Shown piece after piece: positions 24,296 to 35,663 of a DNA stretch of 64,000 nt. The stretch is from Opeltia flavorubescens (lineage: Eukaryota > Ascomycota > Lecanoromycetes > Teloschistales > Teloschistaceae), in assembly GCA_000442125.1 (NCBI GenBank), contig KE546965.1, positions 434,001 through 498,000 of the forward strand. The letters are read 5' to 3'. The position numbers and the translations under genes were made by a program. Positions within the stretch are counted from its first letter, which is position 1. Each line of letters opens with the position of its first letter. Under the pieces are notes generated by a model. The model was not told the DNA's origin and did not search any database. It saw nothing but the letters and a program-made list of their open reading frames with translations.

Positions 24296-27200
24296 ATAGA
24301 ATTAGAAAAGGTTCGGGAGCGTGCGCCTCGAGACCATCAATCTGCAGGTCGAGTTTCAGGTCCCGTTGCCCTACACCTGGAGCCGGAATGTTTTGCGTTG
24401 CCAAAAATACCTCGACTCCTGAACTTAGGGTCGCACACCAGTGTCGAAGAAACAAAACGGTACGCGTATCACGATGGAACTAGCCGGCCTACCGAATCCA
24501 AGCGATGGGGGTCGTAAATCGTCGAAGGAAACTGATGAGGCTGGACGTCGAATATATCGATCCGAGCCTACCTGGATCCAGGCTAAAAAGGACGCAGCGC
24601 AGCACAGCGGCGGATGATAGTCGCCTTGCGTCTTGATTAGAAGTGCTCCATGGCCACGAGGTTCGAGTATGGCGCAAATGCAGGGATGTTTGGCTGGATG
24701 GAACGTTCCGAGGACTACGATCTGGTAAGGTTTCGCTGGAGAATATCCTGCACTGTGCCAATCATTAAGCGGCGTAAGTACTAGAATAAAGGAAATCATT
24801 TGGTCGCTCCTCAGAGCACAGGCCAGCCATGACTCAAGTCCCTCATGCGACGGACTTTTGGGGGGGGGGCGAATGGGATTACTGTCAGTGCAGGATGAAT
24901 TCCAGTTTTTAATTTTGTCGGTCATTTATCAAGCTTTCCAGAAGCTTTCTAGCTCCGTCCTGCGCCGATCGACCGGACAAAAGCGCGTGGGAGATGATAT
25001 CTTTTCGTCAGAGTGGCAGTGTGGAGCGATAGGTTAATAGAGCCAACGACGACGCTGGTCGCTCTTGCGCCATTGAGTGATTCGTGCCTCTTCTCCGCCT
25101 GATTTTTGCCTGCACAGGGAAGCTTATTTCGCAGCGCGCGTGGCCTGCCCTACTGCAAGCCTACTCACAGGTAGGATCTAGCTGATAGTATTCCGCTGTC
25201 AGGGTCGGGAGACGATGCAGCTCGCCTGGCTAGAAAGAAGAACTAGTAGAATGAAGGTCGCCCAACAAAACGGTATACTCGAGTCCTGAATCCCTCCAGC
25301 AGGCGAGCTGTTCCTCCATCCTCTATTTCCAGCAGTGTGTGGTCAGGGGGCTTCATTCATTACACATCCCAAAGCTTAGTCGGATCGAAGGAAAAGGGCT
25401 CTAGAGGTCGTTTGGCCAGTGAAATGGCCAGGATGCTGAGAGGATGGTTCGTCAATTCCGGGTGACAAGGGCAAGCCACTGCCGCCAGGACTATCGGATC
25501 TCATTATTCTCAGCTGCTTAAGTGGCCGAGGGTGGACTGGGGGCACAGGTTCATACCGTAGTACGTATGTTTTAGACCCACTTGGCAAGCTTGGCCAGCA
25601 CCCACATGCGCATCCTAGGCTCGAAGGAAGGATCGGAGAATTGTCGTCTTTGGAAGGCAAGGTGATGCGTTGGCGGACAATAGACCGGATGTTTTGTGAG
25701 CCAGTCTTCGTTGGCTGGCCGGCGGACAGAGATCCTAGAGGCAACGTGGGTGCATGTGGCCACGCGATATGCTTGCGGCAATAGCCATGCACATCCTCGT
25801 CGTCTTTCGGAACCGGCCAGTGAGACAGACGATCCCAATGACTCGGAGATCTACAACCGTGGATTCTCCACGTGCATTGATCGTCGGTCCCTTACCAACC
25901 TAATGAGGATAGGACAGTCGAGACAGCAGATGGCCATCTCTTTTGCTTTCTGCCAGGATCCACTGAAATGGATGAACCCAAAAGCTGCATCATGCCGCCA
26001 ATGGTCGTGTCACAGCAGGCGTCAGAGATGGCGTGTAGACATCGTATCATTGTCGAGCTAGGGGCCTTTTTGACGCCGGAGCATCATGCCATTCCTGCAG
26101 CCAGGTAACTGGGGAGATGGCAAGGCTGCACTATGCTCTGATGCTTCTAGTGTCCCTTGCTAGCAAGGATAAAAAGGCAGGGGCCGGTGGTGTGTTGGGG
26201 GAATTGGAGCAGGCTGGGAGATGCTTTATCAGGCCTGATTGGCGCGCTAACGCTAATGTTTCGATCATCCTTCGTTGGTAAGCAATCTACACATTTTTCA
26301 CACGTCCGTAAGCTTGAATTTCTGAACCTCATTTGGAATCTCGGTCAGTCGGTCTCGCCAATTCATCTCGATTCAGTGTAACGTCTCCAGAAATGCAGAC
26401 AAGCAACGTTCGAGCCACTTCAACGGTCGCAGCCACCCTTGCAGTCCTACGTCCTGCATCAACTGCCTGACTACTTCACTAGCCCCGTCAGAAAATGTCA
26501 TGGGTGATGTTGATCCGATAACCTGCGTTTGGTTGTTAGGGTTTTTGGGGAACCCAGTAGCCACGGGCATCCGTCTTGATCAGCGTCGATGGGTTCGGGA
26601 TACACCGTGACAAAGCATCTACGCAGCTTCTACGTATGCTCTAGTCTCGCTGATCTACACTTTGCTGACCTGACGTGATGTCAAGTCGAGCCTTGTTGGA
26701 TGTCTGGATGTCGAAAGCTCACCACAACGTTGAAGTCCGGGAATCGAGGGCGTTTGACCAGCAGTCAGACCACAAAACTCTATGCAATAGGAACTGGTGA
26801 GGCCCGAGCTCCGGTACCTGCAGGTCCAGTGTGCATGAGCTTTGGCCTTTTGGAACCTTGGTCAAGCACGGCTTCGACACTGGGGTGCAGACGCCAAAGT
26901 TAATTCTGGCTTCAGAAACCCAGCCGAGTGGTTGACAATAATCTTCCCCATATCCGACAGAGGGGAAAGACATTTCTACGATCGCCATTGTGAATAACGA
27001 TTAGAACTCGTCGTATCTTCACACCGAGCAATGGACGATGTATCAAATGAAGGATCGGATCGTCTATTAGCCTATGAATGCTAGGCCGGGGCAGTACTTC
27101 CGAGTTGCTGAGTCAAATTCCTGTTCTTCGATAAAAGATGGATGTCGAATTTGACTGATAAAGCAGCTTGGTGTGGCGACGCGGATTACTTGATAAGGCA

Positions 27201-29780
27201 GGTGATCTCGCTAATTTGGATTCCATCATGCAGGACGGGAAACCGTCAAAGCTTTTCCACGTGCATCATGAGAAATTCTCCGAAATGCCCTTCAAGCTGT
27301 CGCATATATCATCGCATCATGCGGCCTAGCACGGCCTGTGATGGTAACGTCTATCAGGGATTCAAAGGCCATCCACTGTCATGAACGTTTCATCTATTCT
27401 GGCAGAGATATCTAGTGCTACTTGCTGCGTCAAATCCGCATCCTCTTATGGTAATCTGAAGGGATTATCTCGATTCAGCCTCGACATCGAACGTGCATCT
27501 GGATACTCCAATTACTTCGAAGGTTTAGTGTGGTCATACCACACCTCTGTTTCATGGCTTTTCGTGGCCATCTCTCATTACTGCGCGTATACTTTCCCCT
27601 TACACCACGTCTCGAGTCCTGTACCTGCGCACCTGGGTGACCTCACCAAGCATCTTGCATAATCTTAGCCGTTTCGATAGCTTCTCTAGATCTTAGTGGC
27701 ACGCATTCTCTAACAACGGCGACTTCAGCCATCAATTACTTGGGGCCCCCACGCATGTCTTGGGGGTGGGTAAATATAGTTCCTTCACCATCTTATTGAG
27801 ATCAACCCACCTGTCACCGCATTCGGTCAAAAGTTGCATACTTTTCCAACCTCAAGCTCAAATTCCATCGAGATCCATCGTACTCATCCTCGATAAGTGG
27901 TTGTGGGGCCATGGATTTCCGTCGCGTATCGCATATATCCTGAAACCGTGGAACCTGAAGGCTGGATTCTCCTCACACAGATCACACATGCATACACATG
28001 CACGAGGAATGCATACTGCAGTCTATTGCGAGATGATTTGAGATGACCAAGTTTTCCCTAATTGGAAGGGTGCGAGGCGAGACGTCTAGAATTTTGGTGG
28101 ACTAAGGAAATCAAAGTACAGAAATGTAGCAATATTCTATAACATCTCTCACACAAATGTCGGTAAGGATATTTCGGGTCGGATTTAAGACCGAAGAGAC
28201 AGCTGGTCATTCTTCTTAGAAATTATCATGACGAGGTCTGATGGCATCACCCTTTCCATGCGTAGCATTCAGTAAGATTTTCCGTTTACGGCCTGGGAAA
28301 AAAGCCTATTTGCGTTGGTTTTGAATTTCTGACCACGACCTTGCAGCGGAAATGGCTGTATGTATGGCATACTCCTCACGGTACGCCTGTATCCGTCATC
28401 CAATGGCCCGTTCCTTTTCTCCGAGAGTGTCATGACGGTGTCAGACTCAAATACATGCAGGATATCCATACCCCAGTATTCTGCATGTCATACTTCTCAT
28501 TCGCTGAGCGGAGATACGTTGATAGTTCTACGGGAAATCTATCCGTCCTACTTTTTGCTGTCGGCACTTCAATCTCCCATTACAGGATATCCCTTTGCGG
28601 GTCGTCAGCACCTATCTCACACGGGAGGCAGCATATCATATTGGGAGCCAATGCAATATTGAACGAGTCCTAGCCACCTAAGCCACCCGTCTTGTTTTGA
28701 TATCGACGATGATCTCGTCGATCTCTCCATGTAGCAGTTCCTGTCTTGAGATAATTAAAATTGTTTCTTCTTTGACTGAAAATCCTCCAGCCGTGTAAGG
28801 CTGCTTGTCTAATATCAGAATGATGACAGATCGTCTCATCTCGGTTGACGCTGCGCGTTCCAATTTTAGTTCAGCAACGACCGAAATAGTAGGACCAGGA
28901 TTTCATCCTCCGCGACATGTTGCACAAGGCAGATTCTGCCTCTCGTCTCGTATTCTTCTAAGACAGGCTTCCTTGAAGCCAGCACATTCCCTTGTGGTGA
29001 CATCATACTAAAGTTGGGTATTGCTTATCGTTCTATCAAGTTACGATAGACAGGAACCTGGCATTGACGCCGTTTCATTGATGCTTTGTGTGCTGGATAC
29101 TGACGGTTACATACCATGGTGACACAAGACTCGATACACGATGATGCATTGATTGTAGCAATTCAAGATCAGTTTACTTTGATTCAGTAGAGCTCCTCAA
29201 TCAATTGTTGTTGGTTGTGTCACCTCAATCTTTCCTCTGTGAAAGATTAATACCATGCTCGGATGCGAACAAGGCACGCTGGAGCTGATAGGTAATGTGT
29301 TCGATGACACGGTGTGTGTGAATCCACGTTATGATAGACTACCAACGAATCTCATCTACTTGCTTTCTCATTTCGCACCCTGAGTAGAGTACTTGTAGTA
29401 TCGTCTTTGGACCACAATGCCATTACCCTAATTTGACCTAATCTTTGCTCTGCATTTATTGAACCACGAACCATCTTACAAAAGACCCAGGGAGTCCTTC
29501 AATTGTCTAACTGTAGACCTCATGCTTCATCTAAGATTCGAAGTAAGAATTGCGTGTATTAACCTTTTGACGCTCAGATTGTCCCATTCCATCTCATCCC
29601 CTTACTCCTCCTCCTTGAGAAAAATGTTTTTTCAGACAAATTTGAACAATCGTGGTGATGAGACGCAGCATGAGCCATGGGGACATCTAAAATCAAGTCC
29701 CAACTGTACAAGTCCTATCGTCAGAGCACTACACGTACTCCACCGGATGTACAGATGCGCTGTTCATTTCATACCTCGAG
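24296..29780. other. 5.5-kb gene-poor interval
   Basis: No supported gene. The longest ORF (24425-24925, minus, 166 codons) has no family pattern, no splice context and uneven composition. A run of ten G lies at 24860-24869. The interval separates the Zn2Cys6 gene from the acid phosphatase gene. No tRNA, inverted terminal repeat or transposase remnant recognised. Confidence 0.45.
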
Positions 29781-31550
29781 TCACGTCTGATGGAGGAACG
29801 TGATTTGCCGCGGCGCATCGTCGTCCAATCCACACCTCCACCGGAAATCCATGAGATCACATTCCCGTCTCCGTACCATTGCAAGAAAATCAACCAGCGG
29901 ACAGCTTGAGCCTGGGCCAGAATTGCAGTCCGGGAGTGCAACAATGCCATCATTTACGTTGATACGAACGAAAGGTTTGTCGATCCCGGTTTCATTCGTT
30001 GCCGGGGCCCTGCAAGACAGGCGCTCAAATATTATACGACCGTTCATAGGAACAACCTGCGATGTCTGCCATCCCCTTGACTTCGGCCGATGAGTAACGG
30101 GAAGGTGTTGATTGGACGGAAAAAGATCGAGTGCTGCGAGCATGGGTACGATATCGCCGTCGTGGACGCTACAATATCCATGTCAGTCTGTTGCCATCCC
30201 AAGGAGACATCGGAGCTCGCATTACAAGCTAAAGAAAAACCTCCCATTGTAGGGTCCATGTGCGAGTAAATTGGCTGTGGCGTTTAACCACAAAGATCCC
30301 ATCACAGGCCCAAACCGGTTTCCAGGGCCGGCGCGATAATAGTGTAGCACGTCCCTTGCATACTCGAAGTCCAGCCATTCGTTATGACCGAACACCTCGC
30401 ACCAGGGGCTGGAACCCCTGACCAAAATCTCGAAGCCACACATCTCCTGCATACTGTAGATTTCCTCATTGGTGAATCTTATGTCAGGGTTCTGGGCTTC
30501 AAAACGATCGGCAATCGCTGGTAAGTAGGTCGACCGGAATTTGGTGAGTTGGATTAGCCCATAGTCATGTCCCGTAAGCCTATCATTGCGGTATTGGAGG
30601 CAGGTGTCACCGGGCGTCAAGGTATCCGCACCACGATCTGGGGTCTCTGGTATGACGTGGAGCTTCGCTGTAGTGCTAGAGTTCCAGTCCAGACCAAAGA
30701 AGCCTGTTGCGAAATAACGAGCTGTCTCGATAACCCGGTTACAATCGCTGGCCCAGAAGCTGATGGGTTTCGCCAATGAAGGGGATGACAGAAGATTGAG
30801 ATATCGAGTACGAAGCCTCGTGCCAGCAGCAAACGCGGATAGAGTACCAGCGTATGGTCCAGTCGTAGTGAGTTGGTCGTGTTCAGCAGAAGGTTCTGAG
30901 CAGAGCGAGCTATACGTCAGCGCTTGCTATCTTTCTCCTGAGGGTTTCTTGTGTACGAACCCAAGCTGAAGTATTTCCAATCATTGACGAATTCGAGGTC
31001 ACCTTTGAAAGTAATGTTGGAATCCTTAATGCGCTGCAAAAGAGCGAGCATACCTGCCGTTCAGTCAGGTATGTGTCAAAGAGTAGGATAGGGAGAAATT
31101 TTGCTAATTGAAAGGGAATATCGACTTACGACCACCAGCATTTGACGTTGGATATCTTTCCGCATGCCGTGACAGCTGATCCCCAGCCATGTTAAAGATT
31201 GTTCTCTACAGTCAATGGCTTGGATTAAAGATAGTCATACCATATGAACTTGCTCGACTTTGCACCCTTCTGGGGCATCGAACTCGCCATCAATCACCCT
31301 ATGGGTGTTCTGGATCCATGGTCCGTTACCTCCAAGGTGATGTAAAATATTCCAAGCCGGTGATCCAAAATTGAGGACGGTAGGGATGCTGTGCTGCAAA
31401 TATCTCGAAGATGTGAAAATCTGTTTTCTAAGCTTAGCAAAAACACGCTGACTGTTCAACGAGGATATCACTGTAGGAGCGACTTACGGACACGAGGAGC
31501 AAACCTCCAATCCAAAGCAATCCCCAGATGAGAGGTCTTAGCCGAGACAT
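29781..31550 (-). CDS. Secreted histidine acid phosphatase (phytase/PHO5-like)
   Basis: Six exons: 31550-31488, 31420-31241, 31175-31130, 31053-30961, 30895-30226, 30168-29781; total 479 aa, the usual size. The N-terminus is a signal peptide or signal anchor (LIWGLLWIGGLLLVS). Family blocks in order are WNILHHLGGNGPW, DAPEGCKVEQVHML, the catalytic SRHAERYPT, LTTTGPYAGTLSAF, WASDCNRVIETARYF, and the proton-donor motif VHDGDIVPMLAALDLFP. A C-terminal cysteine pattern closes the fold. The active-site motif has Ala where RHGxRxP has Gly. The family hydrolyses phosphomonoesters at acid pH outside the cell, often under phosphate control. Intron 4 is the least certain: donor GTTCGT at 30960 with CTCAG at 30896, but a GTACAC/TATAG pair also keeps frame. 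Confidence 0.9.
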
Positions 31551-32356
31551 GGTGTTACAGATAGCATAAGACAGTGGGAGAAAGAAAAGATCCCCAAGAT
31601 GTATAGCAAGAGTTTCAATTTCTCGAAGAGCGGTGAAAAGAGAGTCAATTACACATTTCATATGTACCCCCACTAAATTATAAGCGATCATCACTTAGCA
31701 ATCGCAGACTAGTAAAGTGATGGAATGAGCGATCAACCCTGTCAGCGCATGGAAAGAACGAGGTACATACTAACTTGATTGTTTCCCTACAACATTCTTC
31801 ATTAGCATAAGGAGAATAAGCGCTTAGCAGTGGCAAAACAACCTAGATTCAAAAATGAGAATGCTAGAATCAAGACGAAAAGAAAGCTGTATTCTCTGGC
31901 TATGGCACATTCCCAAAGTTCTCTTCCTAAAAGTAATTGCCCTGGCCCTGTGAAATTACCAATAGTCATCTTCCCTTTTAGCTCCGTCTCCACCATATGG
32001 TCAGAGAACAAGATGCAGTATTCCTCTCAAGACATGGAGGTAATCGGCACCGATTTCGTACAAGGTCCGTAGTACAATATCATAAATTCCTGCCAAAGGC
32101 CAGCTTTTGCAATTGACTCCGTCGACAGGCTCACACGGAACCCCAAAAGAGCTTTCAGCTATTAGAAGCAGTGCGAGCGTAGAGTGACCAGAGATTAGGA
32201 GGTTGAATCATTCGATCTTGTCGCTTCGCGAATGGAAATCATCTGCAATAAAGAAATGTGACTTTCGCAGCTCAAATAACACTTAAATATGGGCTGAAGG
32301 TCGACCTTTGGACAGCGAGGCCAGGATTTGCTCGATTGAATGAACCCACAAATTCG
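31551..32356. other. Intergenic 0.8 kb
   Basis: Holds the acid phosphatase promoter and the RPR2 terminator. No gene seen. Confidence 0.5.
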
Positions 32357-32977
32357 TTATGTTTGATTTTTTGTATTTTCTGAATGGACCTGATCTGGTC
32401 CCTTGTCTGACCTATCTTTCCTTTTACGCGGTCTTTTAGCTCCAACTGGGAAGTGTCTCACAGTCCCACAAGCATTGCAGGTGATTACAAGCACATTCGC
32501 CCAAGGCTTCTTACCGCCTCGACTCCGATTTTCGATCCGTTGAGTAGAGTTTCGCCCATGGATAAGGAGCACATGGCAGCGTTTGCAGATGGAATGCTTC
32601 ATTGACGAAGGAAGTCTCAATAAACTTTTTCTTGATATGCCTTTGACATGAGACAGCATGAGACGAACACTGGCCTCGTTATACGCGGTAGATAGATTTT
32701 CTGTCTGCTTGATTGGATCAATTGCACTGTCCTTGGCTTGGATCTCAACATTAGTAGGAGAAGAGGATGATCGTTCTTCTTGGTTTCTTCGGATTCCTTG
32801 GCTTTCAATCGGCTTGGAAACTGCTTGCTTAGGAATATCCTGTTCCTCTACCTGTTTCTCGATAGATAGACCAGCAAGATAAGAAGCAGCTCGATAGAGA
32901 TACGAAACTCGGGAATGCAGATGCTTTTGGGCTTTCGAAGGACCTCCTTTATTAGAAAGACCGTTAGGCTTACTCAT
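32357..32977 (-). CDS. RPR2: RNase P protein subunit Rpr2/Rpp21 (Rpr2/Snm1 family)
   Basis: Single exon of 206 aa from ATG 32977. The N-terminal helix HSRVSYLYRAASYLAG is typical of Rpr2/Rpp21. The zinc ribbon follows: CKRCHVLL with a GRN-STQRIENRSRGGKKPWANVL spacer, then CNACGTVRHFPVG, i.e. C-x2-C and C-x2-C pairs. A basic tail (KRPRKRKDR) suits RNA binding. The family protein is part of nuclear RNase P, which cuts the 5' leader of tRNA precursors; the paralogue Snm1 serves RNase MRP and cannot be fully excluded. A 165-residue linker-bearing middle is Ser/Gln/Glu-rich. The gene is head-to-head with SUB2, 395 bp apart. An upstream TTG-initiated extension is ignored. Confidence 0.88.
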   Translation of the reverse strand: MSKPNGLSNKGGPSKAQKHLHSRVSYLYRAASYLAGLSIEKQVEEQDIPKQAVSKPIESQGIRRNQEERSSSSPTNVEIQAKDSAIDPIKQTENLSTAYNEASVRLMLSHVKGISRKSLLRLPSSMKHSICKRCHVLLIHGRNSTQRIENRSRGGKKPWANVLVITCNACGTVRHFPVGAKRPRKRKDRSDKGPDQVHSENTKNQT

Positions 32978-33372
32978 TTTGAAGCTTACATGATATTCAA
33001 TGCGAGATTCCAACGATAAGTGACTCTAAGAGCTACAAGAGATGAAGGAGTGATTATTTATCCAAAGAGGTGAGTAAATGCTTGATAAGGCTTAGCGTCG
33101 CGCGGCTGTTTTCATCGATTTAATCCTTCTTTTCCACCATCTCTAACAAAGAAGCCATCCACCTTTCATCGACCAAGTACTTGGCCGCCTCGTACTCTGC
33201 CACCTGCTATAAGAACTCTTTAAGATCACTTCATCGGCTCAACTGATTACGTTACGGTCAACTTACCTTGCGCTTGAATATCAAACCCAGCGTCGCAAGC
33301 GCTTGCCTTGCATCTTCTTCCTTACACCCTCGTTCCCTCAGTCACTTCGAAATTCGAAATTTATCAGCTACA
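32978..33372. promoter_or_regulatory. Divergent promoter RPR2 / SUB2
   Basis: 395 bp between opposite start codons, with a pyrimidine-rich stretch leading into SUB2 (about 33300-33345). No factor site is claimed. Confidence 0.5.
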
Positions 33373-35310
33373 ATGTCCCACGCAGAAGAGGATCTCATCG
33401 ATTATTCGGACGAAGAACTCCAGACCAACGATACTGCTGGAGTGGACCCCGCAACAACAAATGGCGCAGCCAAAGCAGACGGGTTGACAGTCCCTGCCGG
33501 TACCGCAGATAAGAAGGGCAGTTATGTTGGAATGAACACGGCAGGTTTCCGAGACTTTTTGCTGAGACCCGAGCTCCTCAAAGCCATCACCGATTGCGGT
33601 TTCGAACATCCCTCGGATGGTCAGTCATAACTTTTCTCCCAAGCTCCCTACCAGAAGTATCCATGTGTCCGTCCATCCCGCAAAAAGAAGATTGGGTGTT
33701 GTGTAAGATAAGAACACATTGAAGATTCACCACCAGCGCGCATATCATAATGATAACTAGCTGAACTCTGAGAATAATGGGTTATCATGTTTTGATATNC
33801 CATTCGGCTCATTTGAACTTGAGCTGGTCCTCATCAGCTCTTCAAGGGTTGGCATTCCACCAGGGGTGTGACGTTGGGTCCTAAGTGATCCTGGTCTCAT
33901 TCAATTGAGTTCGGCGGGTCCTGCGTCTTTTGCTGGCTCGGATTATGCAGTGGTGGAGAAGGCATGAGTAACGCGGGATGGACGGACAAGACATGATCGC
34001 CGCGCATGATATTAATTGAACGTACTGGACGAAACAAGTCTAACTCGATCGCCTTCTTCACAGTCCAGCAAAAATGCATCCCACAAGCCATTCTCGGAGG
34101 CGACGTGCTCTGTCAAGCCAAATCCGGCCTCGGTAAAACGGCCGTCTTCGTTCTTACAACCTTACAGCAAGTCGAGACTGTCCCAGGAGAATGCTCGGTC
34201 CTTGTCATGTGCCACACCCGAGAACTTGCTTATCAGATCAAAAATGAATACGCCCGATTCAGCAAATATATGCCCGAAGTCAAGACGGCAGTATTTTATG
34301 GCGGTGTGCCTCCTCAGAAGGATTACGATCTGCTTGCGAACAAGGACACTCACCCGCATATCGTCGTTGGAACTCCTGGACGACTTAACATGCTGCTCCG
34401 CGACAAAAAGCTGTCATTAAGAAATATCAAAGTTTTCGTACTTGACGAGTGTGATAAGATGCTTGACCAGATTGGTAGGCTACTCCGACCTGTTTCCTGG
34501 CAACCATAGCTCATCTCCTGGTAGACATGCGCCGTGATGTGCAAGAAATCTTCCGGGCTACTCCGACACAAAAGCAAGTCATGATGTTCAGCGCCACGCT
34601 GTCGCAAGAGATCAGACCTATCTGCAGAAAGTTCATGCAAAATCCATCTGAGCTGTTCGTTGATGACGAAACAAAATTGACTTTACATGGCTTGGATCAG
34701 TACTATATCAAGCTTAGCGAATCGGAGAAGAACAGAAAGTTGAACGATCTTTTGGACACCCTGTCCTTCAATCAGGTCATCATTTTCGTCCGGAGCACAG
34801 TTCGCTGCACCGAGCTGAACAACATTCTTGTCGACTGTAACTTCCCAAGTATTGCAGTTCACTCAGGCATTGCCCAAGAGGAGCGGTAGGCGGCGCTGAT
34901 TATCAAGAGCCTGGTGGATACTCTGGCTGACAGGAGCTAGGATCAAACGATACAAAGAGTTCAAGGATTTCCAGAAACGAATTTGCGTTGCTACTGATGT
35001 ATTCGGGCGTGGCATTGACATTGAGAAGGTCAATATTGCAATCAACTACGATCTCCCAACGGATGCAGACTCCTATTTGCATCGTGTTGGCCGTGCTGGA
35101 AGATTTGGGACGAAGGGTGTCAGTATTTCTTTCGTCAGCAGTGATGAAGATCAGGAAGTTTTGAAGAATGTGGAGAAACGTTTCCAGGTTCCTCTACCGT
35201 AAGTTCATCTTTTCTTCCTACATCTTCTAATCGAATTCGGATGCTAACGAAAGGTCCATAGTGAATACCCTGCCGAAGGCATTGATTCAAACAGATACAT
35301 GGGAAACTGA
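33373..35310 (+). CDS. SUB2: DEAD-box RNA helicase Sub2 (UAP56)
   Basis: Five exons: 33373-33619, 34064-34474, 34525-34885, 34941-35198, 35262-35310; 441 aa, the standard length. Motifs seen: Q-motif region [17 protein letters not shown], Walker [14 protein letters not shown]-equivalent [21 protein letters not shown] box, SAT (FSATL), and in the second domain [16 protein letters not shown] and [14 protein letters not shown] rather than DEAD is the Sub2/UAP56 signature. The protein works in spliceosome assembly and, with TREX, in mRNA export. The first intron is 444 bp, far longer than the others here (50-63 bp), and contains an N at 33799. It sits between RPR2 and a WBP11-like splicing gene. 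Confidence 0.97.
33620..34063 (+). other. Long first intron of SUB2
   Basis: 444-bp intron with donor GTCAGT, a CTAAC branch near 34041 and acceptor TTCACAG. Other introns in the window are mostly 46-108 bp. I see no coding stretch in it; a C/D snoRNA was looked for but no convincing paired C and D boxes were found. Confidence 0.8.
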
Positions 35311-35663
35311 GTGAGAACGGGTGGGCGGGCAATGGTCAGGCAATATTTTCCAAGATTGCTTCAATTTTCCTAGTAAAAGTCAGCATGTGGGCCGTTTCCT
35401 ACCAAATTTTCTTTGCCAGTGGCATGCCGGCTTCTAAAGTTTTCTGATGCTATATCCTCTGGAATGATACACAACGGCTGTTAGTCCCCTCTACTTAGGC
35501 ATTAGAATACCAACCAGAGTATCTCAATTTCAACTAAAGATCAACAAAAGTCATCCACGGTGGTATTCTGACGTACTGGCTATGCTCCCTGATCCCGGTC
35601 CATGGCATTAGATTGAATTCCAAACACAACGCTCGCTGTGGGTATCTTATGGTAGAAAAGTAG
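35311..35663. other. Convergent 3' intergenic
   Basis: 353 bp between the stop codons of SUB2 and the WBP11-like gene; holds both 3' ends. Nothing else seen. Confidence 0.5.

Noticed and set aside
24860-24869. Run of ten G
   Set aside because: Simple homopolymer; no sign of a functional element.
24425-24925. 166-codon minus ORF upstream of the Zn2Cys6 gene
   Set aside because: No motif, no codon or splice support, includes a homopolymer G run; likely chance.
25376-25792. 138-codon minus ORF in the gene-poor block
   Set aside because: Random-looking composition and no neighbouring exons.
33720-33800. Possible C/D snoRNA in the SUB2 intron (AATGATAAC ... CTGA)
   Set aside because: Box C is poor, box spacing is wrong and no terminal stem is seen.
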